NCBI GenBank assembly: GCA_030601745.1
Contig: JAUWBI010000014.1
Coordinates: 1-50,581 of the forward strand
Direction: 5' to 3'
DNA from: Phycisphaerae bacterium
GTDB lineage: Bacteria > Planctomycetota > Phycisphaerae > Sedimentisphaerales > Anaerobacaceae
Length of the DNA: 50,581 nucleotides
Positions 39,610 through 48,229 of this stretch are shown here, piece after piece. The notes below the pieces were generated by a model that made no database searches, had not been told where the DNA came from, and saw nothing but the letters and a program-made list of their open reading frames with translations. Position 1 is the stretch's first letter, and each line of letters opens with the position of its first letter. A program made the position numbers and the translations under genes.

Positions 39610-39846
39610 ATGATTTACGTTAAGGAAGCAAAATATAAAGGGGATTATAAGATTTGGTGTCGGTTCAACAACGGGGAAAATGGAATTGTTGACTTAGAAG
39701 GAGAACTTTGGGGTCCTGTCTTTGAACCACTAAAAGATAAAGAAAGATTTAAAAATTTTAAAATCTCTGATGTCCTCCATACAATAGCTTGGGAAAATGG
39801 TGCTGACCTTGCCCCAGAGTTCCTTTACGAACATCTTCAGAAATAA
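39610..39846 (+). CDS. DUF2442 protein, antitoxin-like partner
   Basis: A 78-residue protein starting four bases after the DUF4160 stop. KEAKYKGDYKIWCRFNNGENGIVDLEGELWGPVFEPLKDKERFKNFKISDVLHTIAWENGADLAPEFLYEHL matches DUF2442, with the characteristic F(x)NG(x)(x)G(x)(x)DL, the WGPVFEPLKD segment and the TI(x)W(x)NGAD(x)(x)PE ending. Such genes regularly follow DUF4160 and are annotated as antitoxins. The pair is enclosed by near-identical repeats at 39224-39301 and 39848-39920, supporting spread as a cassette. Confidence 0.82.
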   Translation: MIYVKEAKYKGDYKIWCRFNNGENGIVDLEGELWGPVFEPLKDKERFKNFKISDVLHTIAWENGADLAPEFLYEHLQK

Positions 39847-39847
39847 A

Positions 39848-39920
39848 ATTCGAACAGCAAGGATATTATACGGCAAATCTGCCAGATGAAAAGGTTTATA
39901 CGGAACTGTATAATTAGAAC
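39848..39920. repeat. Cassette-border repeat, copy 2
   Basis: A direct-repeat partner of 39224-39301: AACAGCAAGGATATTATACG and GCAAATCTGCC are shared. Its ends (TTCGAAC...ATTAGAAC) have drifted from the CTAAC/GTTAG form. Confidence 0.6.
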
Positions 39921-40026
39921 AACGACGTGATGAGGAATAATACAAGAATAGAAGTTGATTTTCCGCAAGAACACTTGTAATAGCATGCATATGATGAACA
40001 GGCATACAAGCCGAAAGGAGGTAGCT

Positions 40027-40062
40027 ATGAGAATATTTCGACTTATTGGCTGGCCCCGTTAG
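40027..40062 (+). pseudogene. Truncated gene start interrupted by a palindrome
   Basis: A very strong ribosome site AAAGGAGG (40014-40021) precedes ATG 40027, but the frame encodes only MRIFRLIGWPR before TAG at 40060-40062. The stop lies inside the palindrome CGTTAGAGAC/GTCTCTAACG (40057-40088), which is flanked by GCTGG at 40049-40053 and 40095-40099. This looks like a small gene disrupted by element insertion; the original product is not recognisable. Confidence 0.4.
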
Positions 40063-40124
40063 AGACTTTTTCCGTCGGGTCTCTAACGAGGCTCGCTGGT
40101 CTTCTTGCTCAGAAAAAAAAAGTC

Positions 40125-40152
40125 TTGATAATCTATAGAACGAGTGTATTAT
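40125..40152 (+). promoter_or_regulatory. Promoter giving a probable leaderless transcript
   Basis: TTGATA (40125-40130), a 16-bp spacer, TATTAT (40147-40152). The ATG of protease 2 begins at 40159, six bases after the -10 box, with no Shine-Dalgarno sequence. Confidence 0.55.
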
Positions 40153-40158
40153 AAAAAT

Positions 40159-40527
40159 ATGGGCGCATTTCACACAAGTTGCAAAATTGAGAATCACATC
40201 GATAGGTCGAGATATATCCGGATACCAAAACTCCTGGTGGACACGGGTAGCGAATACACCTGGATTCCTGCGGCAAAGTTAGAGAAGATATCAGTCAACA
40301 GAGAAAAGAAGGACATCCGCTTTGTTATGGCTAATGGTGAAGTGATCACTCGCAGCGTCGGTTTCGCAATAGTGCATATAGGAAAAAACTTCACCATAGA
40401 TGAGGTGGTCTTTGCCGAGCCCGGTGACCTGATCTTGCTGGGCGCTCGGACCCTCGAGGGGCTCAATCTCACTGTCGACGCCATCAGGAAGAAGCTTGTT
40501 GCGGCCGGTCCCCTGCCAGCCGCCTAA
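40159..40527 (+). CDS. Clan AA (retropepsin-like) aspartic protease 2
   Basis: The ATG at 40159 starts MGAFHTSCKIENHIDRSRY; a GTG at 40144 lies inside the promoter's -10 region and is rejected. The 122-residue protein has the catalytic motif LLVDTGSEYTWIP and the C-terminal ILLGARTLEGLNLTVDAIRKKLV, typical of bacterial retropepsin-like proteases. It is only distantly similar to protease 1, so the two are not a recent duplication. Its GC content is higher than that of the cassette genes just upstream. Substrate unknown. Confidence 0.78.
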   Translation: MGAFHTSCKIENHIDRSRYIRIPKLLVDTGSEYTWIPAAKLEKISVNREKKDIRFVMANGEVITRSVGFAIVHIGKNFTIDEVVFAEPGDLILLGARTLEGLNLTVDAIRKKLVAAGPLPAA

Positions 40528-40615
40528 TTAATCCTTGCTGAGTATCTTGCTTCATAACCTGCAAGAACGTGTTTTTCCTTGTTTCCGCCTGTGCCTCAGA
40601 TTAAAATCGGCCTTT

Positions 40616-41854
40616 ATGAAAAAAGCAAGTATCGTTAGCATCGGCAATGAGCTTCTCAGCGGTCAGACAATAGACACTAATGCTTCCTGGCTAAGCGGGA
40701 GACTACTTTCGATCGGCATACCCGTTGTCAGCTCTTACACTGTCGGCGATGATACGGATTCAATTATCCGGTCATTTAATCTGGCGAGTAGTGATGCTGA
40801 TGTGGTATTAGCAACCGGTGGGCTGGGCCCGACTGATGATGATTTGACCCGCCAGGCACTCGCAAAATTCCTCGATGCTGAATTGCAATTGAAAGACGAA
40901 CTCCTACAGAAGATACAGAATTTTTTCACCAGTCTAAATTTGCAAATGCCGCAAAAGTGCACAATTCAGGCATATATGCCAGCCGGTGCGAAAGCACTTG
41001 CGAACAATATTGGTACAGCTCCCGGCATTATGGCCGAAGTAAAAGGCAAATTGATTATCGCTTTGCCCGGCGTGCCATCGGAAATGAAGCAAATGTTCGA
41101 AGAGTCGGTTCTTCCAGAGCTAAAAGGATTCGTGACCGACCAGAATGTGGTAGTACGAAAATTAAAGTGCTTCGGAGCGGGTGAATCAAATATCGCCGAA
41201 TTACTCGGGGACCTTTGCCGGCGGGGCAGAAATCCGCTAATCAACTGCACAGCCAAGCACGGCGTCATTACCCTCCACATTGTCGCAACGGCAAAGGATA
41301 AAATCCAGGCACAGAAAATGGCCGAAAAAGACGAAAAGTTCTTGACAGATAGACTTGGAGAACTAATATACGGAACAGGCGACCGGACTTTAGCCGAAGT
41401 GGTGGGTGAAAAGTTAGCTCAGCAGAAAAAGACAATCGCCGTAGCCGAATCCTGCACGGGCGGCTGCTTAGCCAGGCTGCTAACGGACATCCCCGGAGCA
41501 AGCAGATATTTCACCCACGGCTGGGTTACTTACAGCAACAGTGCTAAGACCAGCGAGCTTGGCATACCAGCCGATTTGATTGAAAAGCACGGAGCCGTCA
41601 GCGACCAGGTCGCCCGGGCTATGGCTCAGTGTGCCAGAGAAAGGGCCGGAACCGCTTTCGCAATCGGTATAACCGGCATAGCCGGCCCAAGCGGCGGAAG
41701 CGAGCAAAAACCCGTCGGCTTGGTGTATATTAGCGTAGATTCCGATAGCGGCTGTGAAACCAAACGCTTTATTTTTTCACACGATAGAGATTTCATCCGC
41801 CTTCGAGCGGCACAAACAGCCCTGAATATGCTCCGGTTAAAATTAGAGGGTTGA
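40616..41854 (+). CDS. cinA: CinA: ADP-ribose pyrophosphatase and NMN deamidase
   Basis: The ATG at 40616 begins MKKASIVSIGNELLSGQTIDTNASWLSGRL, the usual CinA start; an upstream in-frame start would add an unrelated leader. 412 residues. The N-terminal molybdopterin-binding-like (COG1058) domain has ATGGLGPTDDDLTRQALA and ALPGVPSEMKQMFEE. The C-terminal PncC domain has VAESCTGGCLARLLTDIPGASRYF and GITGIAGPSGGSEQKPVGLVYI. It recycles pyridine nucleotides (NMN to NaMN) and hydrolyses ADP-ribose. It is followed at once by the pilB promoter, whose -35 box overlaps the cinA stop. Confidence 0.92.
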   Translation: MKKASIVSIGNELLSGQTIDTNASWLSGRLLSIGIPVVSSYTVGDDTDSIIRSFNLASSDADVVLATGGLGPTDDDLTRQALAKFLDAELQLKDELLQKIQNFFTSLNLQMPQKCTIQAYMPAGAKALANNIGTAPGIMAEVKGKLIIALPGVPSEMKQMFEESVLPELKGFVTDQNVVVRKLKCFGAGESNIAELLGDLCRRGRNPLINCTAKHGVITLHIVATAKDKIQAQKMAEKDEKFLTDRLGELIYGTGDRTLAEVVGEKLAQQKKTIAVAESCTGGCLARLLTDIPGASRYFTHGWVTYSNSAKTSELGIPADLIEKHGAVSDQVARAMAQCARERAGTAFAIGITGIAGPSGGSEQKPVGLVYISVDSDSGCETKRFIFSHDRDFIRLRAAQTALNMLRLKLEG

Positions 41855-41879
41855 CTAACCGCCTTAATAATGTTATAAT
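41851..41879 (+). promoter_or_regulatory. Consensus sigma70 promoter of pilB-pilT
   Basis: TTGACT at 41851-41856 overlaps the cinA stop codon; TATAAT is at 41874-41879 with an ideal 17-bp spacer. The pilB ATG is 36 bp downstream. Confidence 0.7.
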
Positions 41880-41914
41880 CAGCTTTACTGGGGTTAGCAA
41901 AATACGGGGTAAAT

Positions 41915-43651
41915 ATGGCTAAAAAACGCAGACATTTAGGCGAAATACTCTACAAAGCCGGGCTCGTAGAAAAACAGGCGCTCATCAACGCCATTAAGGC
42001 TTCAAAAGCCAATAATAAACGGCTCGGCCAGATATTGCTCGACCTCGGCCTGCTGGACGAAGAAACACTGACCAAGGCAATCGCAAAGCAATTTGGGTTA
42101 GAATACGTCAACTTAGCTCAAACCCCCATTCCGTCCGACGCTGTAAAGCTTGTCCCCGAAGAACTTATAAAAAGGCATAATATCCTGCCGCTCGGTATGA
42201 ATAACGGCAGATTAAAACTGATTATCAGCGACCCGTTAGACCTCGATACGATGGATGCGATTCGGTTTCGCTTGAATACCGAACTGGACTGCTGTCTTGC
42301 AAACCCCTCGAAAATTCGCTCTTACATCAAAGATTCGTTCGATAGAGTAAAAAGGCAGGAAGATGACAGACTAAAACACAGTATTGACGCAACCGCCGCC
42401 GAGCTTACCGAGGCCGGTCACGAGCTGCAAGCTGAAGCCCTCCGGGCCGAAGCTGCAGGTGGCGCTGACGACGGGCCCATTGTCAGACTGGTAAATCTCA
42501 TAATAGATAATGCCTGCTTTATGCGGGCCAGCGATATCCATATCGAGCCAATGGCTGATAGGGTACGCATAAGATACCGAGTTGATGGCGTCTGTTTGGA
42601 AAAAGACAACATTCCAAAGAATATGCAGGCACCGGTCACTACCCGCCTGAAGATTCTGTCCGGTATGGACATTGCCGAAAAAAGATTGCCGCAGGACGGC
42701 CGAATTAAACGCGCAGTTGGAGGCCAGGATATCGATTTTCGTGTTTCGGCTCTGCCAGGCAATCACGGCGAAAGTATAGTGCTGCGAATTTTACGCCCCG
42801 ATGCCGTCAACATCGGCATAGAAGCACTGGGCTTTGAACAGGATGATTATGAACATTTTCAGCGGATAATCAAAAGGCCCAACGGAATCTTTTTGGTTAC
42901 AGGCCCAACCGGCAGCGGTAAAACCACAACCCTCTATGCCGCTTTGCAGGCACTTAACACGCCGGACAAGAAAATTATTACCGCTGAGGACCCTGTGGAA
43001 TATAACTTCGACGGAATGAACCAGGTTCAGGTCAGAGAAGAAATCAAATTGACATTTGAAAGAATTCTCCGGGCGATGCTGCGACAGGCCCCTAATATCA
43101 TACTCATCGGAGAAATTCGAGACGGCGTCGTAGCGGATATTGCAATTCAGGCAGCGCTCACCGGACACCTGGTCTTCAGCACCCTGCACACCAACGATGC
43201 CCCCAGTGCAATTACGCGTCTAATAGATATGGGTGTTAAGCCGTTCCTCGTAGCAAGCTCGATACAGGCCATTATGGCACAGAGACTCGTAAGAGTCATT
43301 TGCGAAAACTGCAAAGTAATTGATGAAAATATAGACCCGTATGTTTTACGATCGCTCGATATTACCTCCGAAGATATCGAAGAGCATCCGCTCTATAAGG
43401 GGGCCGGCTGTGGCCAGTGCCAGTATACCGGCTTCAAAGGCCGAATCGCCATATTTGAGATGGTAGAGCTAAACAATGAATTAAGAGAGCTGGCTTTTGC
43501 AAAGGCGCCTACTAACGAATTGAGAAAGGCGGCGAAAGCATGCGGAATGAGAACTCTGAGGGAAAGTGGCAAGATTAAGGTATTCAGAGGAACAACGACG
43601 CCGGACGAAGTGGTCAGAATAACCCAGACAGAAGGCGTGCTCGTGGATTAA
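41915..43651 (+). CDS. pilB: Type IV pilus/type II secretion assembly ATPase PilB/GspE
   Basis: 578 residues. Two MshEN-like modules at the N-terminus (RHLGEILYKAGLVEKQALINAI and RLGQILLDLGLLDEETLTKAIAKQ), the type known to bind cyclic di-GMP in MshE, then the ATPase: SDIHIEPMADRVRIRYRVDG, Walker A GPTGSGKTTT, Asp box ITAEDPVEYNFDG, Walker B ILIGEIRD, His box FSTLHTNDA, and a C-terminal Cys4 zinc site (CENC...CGQC). It powers pilus extension or pseudopilus assembly at the inner membrane. It is followed 28 bp later by pilT and has its own consensus promoter. Confidence 0.92.
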   Translation: MAKKRRHLGEILYKAGLVEKQALINAIKASKANNKRLGQILLDLGLLDEETLTKAIAKQFGLEYVNLAQTPIPSDAVKLVPEELIKRHNILPLGMNNGRLKLIISDPLDLDTMDAIRFRLNTELDCCLANPSKIRSYIKDSFDRVKRQEDDRLKHSIDATAAELTEAGHELQAEALRAEAAGGADDGPIVRLVNLIIDNACFMRASDIHIEPMADRVRIRYRVDGVCLEKDNIPKNMQAPVTTRLKILSGMDIAEKRLPQDGRIKRAVGGQDIDFRVSALPGNHGESIVLRILRPDAVNIGIEALGFEQDDYEHFQRIIKRPNGIFLVTGPTGSGKTTTLYAALQALNTPDKKIITAEDPVEYNFDGMNQVQVREEIKLTFERILRAMLRQAPNIILIGEIRDGVVADIAIQAALTGHLVFSTLHTNDAPSAITRLIDMGVKPFLVASSIQAIMAQRLVRVICENCKVIDENIDPYVLRSLDITSEDIEEHPLYKGAGCGQCQYTGFKGRIAIFEMVELNNELRELAFAKAPTNELRKAAKACGMRTLRESGKIKVFRGTTTPDEVVRITQTEGVLVD

Positions 43652-43679
43652 ACAAAATATAGTTATTAAGGATTCGCAA

Positions 43680-44849
43680 ATGGCAACAGTTAATGACTCT
43701 CAAGATGTGGCAAGAGTTAATATGGACAGATTACTGCAGGCCTGCGTCTCACAAGGAGCCTCAGATATACACCTTGTTGTTGACCGCTCGCCGGTATTGA
43801 GAATAGACGGCCATCTCAGGTCCCTCGAAACAAAGGTTCTTGGGCCGGACGATACTGTTGCTTTAATGAAAAGCATAACCCCTGAGCGAAATCAGCAGGA
43901 GCTTCAGGAAGAAGGAGGTACCGACTTTGGTTTTGCCTATGGCGATGAAGCGAGGTTTCGCGTCTCTGTCTTTCGACAGAAAGGGAACTTCACGCTGTGC
44001 TTACGTCTTATCCCAACGAATATTATGACCTTTGAAGAAATAGGTCTGCCCAAGATTTGCGCCGCTTTGTGCCGCAGGCCGAGGGGAATGTTTCTGGTTA
44101 CAGGACCAACCGGATGTGGCAAAACCACTACGCTGGCCTCTATGATAAACTATATTAACGAAAATTTTGACCGCCATATTATAACCGTTGAAGAACCGAT
44201 AGAATATTATCACACCCATAAAAAATCCATTATTAACCAGCGGGAAGTCGGCGTTGATGTCCCCAGTTTCTCCGAGGCGTTAAGACGCGTTTTAAGAATG
44301 GACCCTGATGTGATTTTAGTCGGCGAATTGCGGGACCTCGAAACAATCGAATCCGCTATCAGGGCCGCTGAAACAGGACACCTCGTCTTTAGCACACTGC
44401 ATACAATAAGCGCCGCTGGAACGATTACCAGAATTATTGACGTCTTTCCGGTCGGCCAGCAGGAGCAGATTCGCATCCAGTTAAGTATCAATCTAATAGC
44501 AGTCCTCAGTCAGGCCCTTTGTCCTTTAGCTGCCGGCAGCGGAAGAATGGCCGCCTATGAGTTTATGCTCGTAACACCAGCCATTTCAAATCTTATCAGA
44601 GAAAACAAGACCTACCGAATTGATTCGAGCATTCAAACAGGAAAAAAATTCGGCATGCAGCTTCTCGATGAGCACCTCTGGAAGCTTTATGAGGCCGGCA
44701 AGATTACCTTTGAGGAAATGATCGACAAAGCCCACCAGCCGGCTGCTTTGCAGGACAAGGCCACCGCCAAACTAAAGGCCGCCACAAAGGTAAAGAGGGT
44801 GGCAGTGAAAAAGGAAATGGAAGATATCGGCCCCATCCTCAGAACCTAA
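43680..44849 (+). CDS. pilT: Type IV pilus retraction ATPase PilT
   Basis: 389 residues of the PilT/PilU type: SDIHLVVDRSPVLRIDGHL, Walker A GPTGCGKTTTLASM, Asp box ITVEEPIEYYHTHKKSIINQREVG, Walker B ILVGELRDLETI, His box FSTLHTISAAGTITRIIDVFP, and RLELMLVTPAI-like helix (AAYEFMLVTPAISNLIRENKTYRI). The absence of the Cys4 site separates it from PilB. It depolymerises pili for twitching or DNA uptake. The C-terminus carries an extra Lys/Ala-rich tail. It is cotranscribed with pilB; after it the pilus gene set is interrupted by repeats and a leftward gene cluster. Confidence 0.92.
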   Translation: MATVNDSQDVARVNMDRLLQACVSQGASDIHLVVDRSPVLRIDGHLRSLETKVLGPDDTVALMKSITPERNQQELQEEGGTDFGFAYGDEARFRVSVFRQKGNFTLCLRLIPTNIMTFEEIGLPKICAALCRRPRGMFLVTGPTGCGKTTTLASMINYINENFDRHIITVEEPIEYYHTHKKSIINQREVGVDVPSFSEALRRVLRMDPDVILVGELRDLETIESAIRAAETGHLVFSTLHTISAAGTITRIIDVFPVGQQEQIRIQLSINLIAVLSQALCPLAAGSGRMAAYEFMLVTPAISNLIRENKTYRIDSSIQTGKKFGMQLLDEHLWKLYEAGKITFEEMIDKAHQPAALQDKATAKLKAATKVKRVAVKKEMEDIGPILRT

Positions 44850-45866
44850 TCACCTGAAAGCTCTGTCCTCCAACTTTAGCTCACTTCCTGCCGAGCCGTG
44901 GCTCTGGCACGGCTGGTAGGCACTTTTGCTCTTATGCACTTTTTTATTGCCTTTTCCCACTCTTGATGGTACTATTGTCCTGAATCCGGCATTTTTTTGC
45001 CTTTGAAATTGGGTTTGATTGGGTTTGTTTTCACCAAGTGTCCAATTGGATTTATTTTCATAAACCGTTGTATTATATGGATATACATTCATTTGACTTT
45101 TCAGAAAATTGGCTTTGTTTTGCATAAAAGGGTCGATTTGTAGAGCGTTCTCGACAGATGTAGAGGGCCGATAGGAAAGAGTAGAAAGCAGACAACAGAG
45201 GACAGAAGACAGAGTGGATTGGTGATTGGTTAACTGGTTCATTGGTCAACTGGGTAATTTGTTATTGACTTGGCCTGTTTTCGGCCGGGGGCAAAAAAGA
45301 CGTCCCTCTATAATTGGGCGAACATGCACGTTTGAGTCGAAAATAGTGCTCGATTCTCGATTCCTGATTCTCGTAACTCGATGTGAGAAAAGGAGATAAA
45401 AATTTTTTAGATTTTTCGATTTTTGTCGACAACTACCCGCAGATTTGATTGATTTTTAGACACGGATTGACACGGATTCACACGGATTTCAGGATAAGAA
45501 TTAGCCACAAAGACACGAAGACATAAAGAAAAAATTAGACGCAGATTAACGCAGATTGACGCTGATTTGTTTTTAGCTGGCTTTGGCGTCTTTGTCCGAA
45601 TCTTTGTTCGATGCAAGCATCTACAGAAGCTTCGTCCACAGTCGCCGGGCCATTTTGCAATGTCCCATTTGTGAAGCCAGCTAAAGACGGGTTCTATTAA
45701 CCGCGGGTTTACACCCCCACTATAGTGAGATAACGCTTCGCTATCTCACGGGGCAAGCGGATTTAACGGATGAGAACCATAATAATTCTGTCTTTCTTAG
45801 CAAAAACGACCCAAAAAGCACTTTTTTGGCCGCCAATTCTAAATTCCCCCGCATAAACTCCTTCTA
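44850..45866. repeat. Repeat-rich region after pilT
   Basis: No gene. It contains an inverted copy of the MQNKAN/NKPNQTQ unit (about 45000-45145), a TCGATTCTCGATTCCTGATT low-complexity tract at 45350-45380 (also at 22340-22375 and 33045-33080), TTAGACGCAGATTAACGCAG-type modules (45535-45570), and 45570-45830, a reverse-complement copy of modules found at 1500-2000. The palindrome TGAGATAACG...CGCTATCTCA is at 45724-45748. Confidence 0.7.
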
Positions 45867-46820
45867 TTAAGCGAGTTCTCGTAGAGGCATCTGCTTACCT
45901 TTTCTGTATAGGAATGTATATCCTGTTGGACTTTGCTCTTCCAAACCTGATAATTTATCAAACAGTTCAGGCTTAATTTCTTTGAGTTTAAGAAAGTCCG
46001 ATGGAGTTTTATACGCACCACACCAACACTCAGCTGAACAACCTAATTGTCGTACTGGATTTTCAGGCAAATCGGCTGACTCAACATATTTCACCACTTT
46101 CTTTTTCGTCCAACGGAAAATGGGACTTACCGATAAACATTTGAAACTCGGATGATACCAGATAGGTAAATACTTGGCTCTTTGATTTGACTCCTCAGCA
46201 CGAATACCATCAATTACAACTTTCCGCCCCCGGATTTTAGCTAAAAAATCCTGAATTGGCTTGATTTTTAACTCTCTGCAACACCATCGGAATCTGAAAC
46301 TTGGTATCCCCCAGTCTTTCGCCAAATCAAAAAAATTATTTTCAGACCGAACAATGGATAATCTAACATCGAGCTGCCGACACACTTTCCGAACATACTT
46401 TGTCACTTCTGGAAAACCAACTGTAGTATCGACATGAATAGCCCTCAAATCAGCCCCAGCTTCTTCTGCTATTTTCTTTGTATATACCAACGTTGCTAAA
46501 CTGTCCTTACCTCCACTTATTAATACGAAACTTTTAGCTCCGTCTAGAATTTTACCGAGGTCGTTTTTAGTAACTTTAGTTTCCGGTCGAATTTCCCTTG
46601 CCTCGTCTTCATCAAGCCCACATACACTCTTTAAAGTACCGTTTCTATTATGGATAACATACACCGGCTTAACTGTCGGCCCTTTAACCCATCTCGAAGT
46701 CACTGCACCCCTCTCCCCACAAACAGGGCAGTCAACACGTATTCCTCTCAAATGAAAAGGGGATATGATGCTATGGAGCTTATTCGCCCACTTAGACACG
46801 TGATTTGGCGTAGTTGTCAC
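45867..46820 (-). CDS. PP-loop/PAPS-reductase-like protein with N-terminal zinc ribbon
   Basis: 317 residues from a GTG at 46820, with AAAGG five bases upstream. A zinc ribbon at the N-terminus (C31-P-V-C34) precedes the PP-loop ATP-pyrophosphatase motif SGGKDS (102-107). C180-C181 (RWCCRELK) and C261, C265, C267 form a Cys set that could hold an iron-sulfur cluster, as in APS reductases and tRNA or DNA thiolation enzymes. Families with this layout include PAPS reductase, DndC/SspD of DNA phosphorothioation, and IbrA. No cysteine biosynthesis genes are near. It is the last of a leftward set with ParB-like, HTH and nuclease-like proteins, pointing to nucleic-acid modification, defence or element regulation rather than sulfate assimilation. 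Confidence 0.75.
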   Translation of the reverse strand: MTTTPNHVSKWANKLHSIISPFHLRGIRVDCPVCGERGAVTSRWVKGPTVKPVYVIHNRNGTLKSVCGLDEDEAREIRPETKVTKNDLGKILDGAKSFVLISGGKDSLATLVYTKKIAEEAGADLRAIHVDTTVGFPEVTKYVRKVCRQLDVRLSIVRSENNFFDLAKDWGIPSFRFRWCCRELKIKPIQDFLAKIRGRKVVIDGIRAEESNQRAKYLPIWYHPSFKCLSVSPIFRWTKKKVVKYVESADLPENPVRQLGCSAECWCGAYKTPSDFLKLKEIKPELFDKLSGLEEQSPTGYTFLYRKGKQMPLRELA

Positions 46821-46870
46821 TTTATACCTTTACTCGTGGATATATTCTAAACAATTTTCTTTTACTCTGG

Positions 46871-47542
46871 CTATCGGCGATTTTTTGTCTTTGGCTTTAA
46901 TTTTCTCAATTTCTTTGCAAAATCTTGCCAGCCCCCTTCGTTTGGATCGTGACTGTCAGTATCTCGAGACCATTCGTACACATACCAAAAGTTTTGATAG
47001 CCCGCCTGCTGCGCCTGTCTTGTTAATGCTGTTACTTGTTTGGGCTCACAACATTCGGCAAATAACCAAATCTTTTTCACGAAAGGTTTCAAATACCCCA
47101 CGTATTTTTTATCTACATTACCTGATTTGAGATACGATTTACAGCTTATTACTGCCACCACATTCTCTTGCTTAACAAATTTAAAATTCATAATAGGTTT
47201 GTCATTTCCATTCCATCGAGCGTGACGTCCCTTGTGGATTATAATATCACATTCACGAGAGCAATAGCGTCCACTTTTGTCCAATAAATGTCCCCAGTCC
47301 ACTTTCAAGCCTGTTGTCTCTTCGGGAATTAGTTCTCGAATTGCATATATCAATTGTGCCGAAAAGTGCAAACCCCTTACAAACGCCAGAATTTTCCCTT
47401 CCTTCCTTTCTCCCTCCATCCCCCTTATAAAGTCACCAATTCTCCATTCCCAAAGTTCTGTGCAAATCTTGTGGTAGGGTGCCAAATCCAATCGATCACC
47501 AATACCTTTACCGCCTTCCTTTTTAACAAGCTCCTTGCTCAT
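46871..47542 (-). CDS. Restriction-endonuclease-like (DUF6602-like) protein with altered active site
   Basis: 223 residues. The ATG overlaps the preceding stop (ATGA), implying translational coupling. The core RECDIIIHKGRH...FKFVKQENVVAVISCKSYLKSG resembles the PD-(D/E)XK fold of DUF6602-type proteins: D99 at the end of strand 2, then K135 in ISCKS. The usual acidic residue before xK (as in IEVKS) is S133 here, so cleavage activity is doubtful unless another acid substitutes. A basic tail (LRKLKPKTKNRR) could bind nucleic acid. I recognise the fold but not the function. It lies 50 bp before the PP-loop gene. Confidence 0.55.
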   Translation of the reverse strand: MSKELVKKEGGKGIGDRLDLAPYHKICTELWEWRIGDFIRGMEGERKEGKILAFVRGLHFSAQLIYAIRELIPEETTGLKVDWGHLLDKSGRYCSRECDIIIHKGRHARWNGNDKPIMNFKFVKQENVVAVISCKSYLKSGNVDKKYVGYLKPFVKKIWLFAECCEPKQVTALTRQAQQAGYQNFWYVYEWSRDTDSHDPNEGGWQDFAKKLRKLKPKTKNRR

Positions 47543-48207
47543 TTCCGCCTTGTAATCTCCTCTACAACAGATGGCACGAATTTTCTCAGTGTCGTCTTTC
47601 TTTCTCGCACAGCTTCTCTTAATTTCTTGTGTCCGAGAACAGTAAGTTCTAAAACCCCAATATCTTCTCTTAGACTCAAATCTTTAATCCCATCTTTCCC
47701 AACAATCTCTATAAATCGCTTGTACAACCTACTTGGGTTTTTAAAACTCGTAGGGACACGAAACTTTACTACATATACCCTAAAGTCTTTAGATTTCTCA
47801 TAATTTGCAACTACTTTTGATATAGGTTTATGTGGAAATTTTTTAGCAAATGTCGTGATAACTCGTATATCTTTTGAGTTGAGCCGCCCATTGGCAAATC
47901 TCTTAGCTAAAACCCTTTGCTTTTGCGCTGGCAACTGAGTTAAAATTTTTATCACGTCCACACTATCAATGGCACGTTTTTTAACTAACGCCTTAACTTC
48001 GCTACTTAATCTTTCTACTGCTAAAAAATCTTTCAACTGCTGAGTCGAAAGTCTTACTGCATTCGCAACGGCTTTTAAACTACCCATACACTGTGTTGCA
48101 TAGGAGATGTTTTCGGCTAAAGTTACCAAGTCTACTGGTCGCTTAATTCTGCGTGTGCAAGAAATAATAAGCGAAATAGCTCTTTCAAGTTTTTCATTAT
48201 TTTTCAA
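47539..48207 (-). CDS. KorB/ParB-type HTH-domain protein
   Basis: The TTG at 48207 follows a strong GGAGGGG, nine bases upstream; an ATG at 48258 would overlap the upstream gene and is disfavoured. 222 residues. The region about 30-140 (NISYATQCMGSLKAVANAVRLSTQQLKDFLAVERLSSEVKALVKKRAIDSVDVIKILTQLP) has the pattern of the ParB/KorB central helix-turn-helix, with 'L...L..EV..L....I...' spacing, but no CTPase domain. The C-terminal half (KDFRVYVVKFRVP...RKFVPSVVEEITRRK) is unrecognised. Since the preceding gene encodes the ParB N-terminal domain, the two may form a split ParB-like complex. Confidence 0.5.
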   Translation of the reverse strand: MKNNEKLERAISLIISCTRRIKRPVDLVTLAENISYATQCMGSLKAVANAVRLSTQQLKDFLAVERLSSEVKALVKKRAIDSVDVIKILTQLPAQKQRVLAKRFANGRLNSKDIRVITTFAKKFPHKPISKVVANYEKSKDFRVYVVKFRVPTSFKNPSRLYKRFIEIVGKDGIKDLSLREDIGVLELTVLGHKKLREAVRERKTTLRKFVPSVVEEITRRK

Positions 48208-48229
48208 GCCTGAACCCCTCCGGCTATTG

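Noticed and set aside
38739-39920. Calling the region a definite integron
   Set aside because: No integrase or attI is in the window, and one of three repeat copies has lost the attC-like ends.
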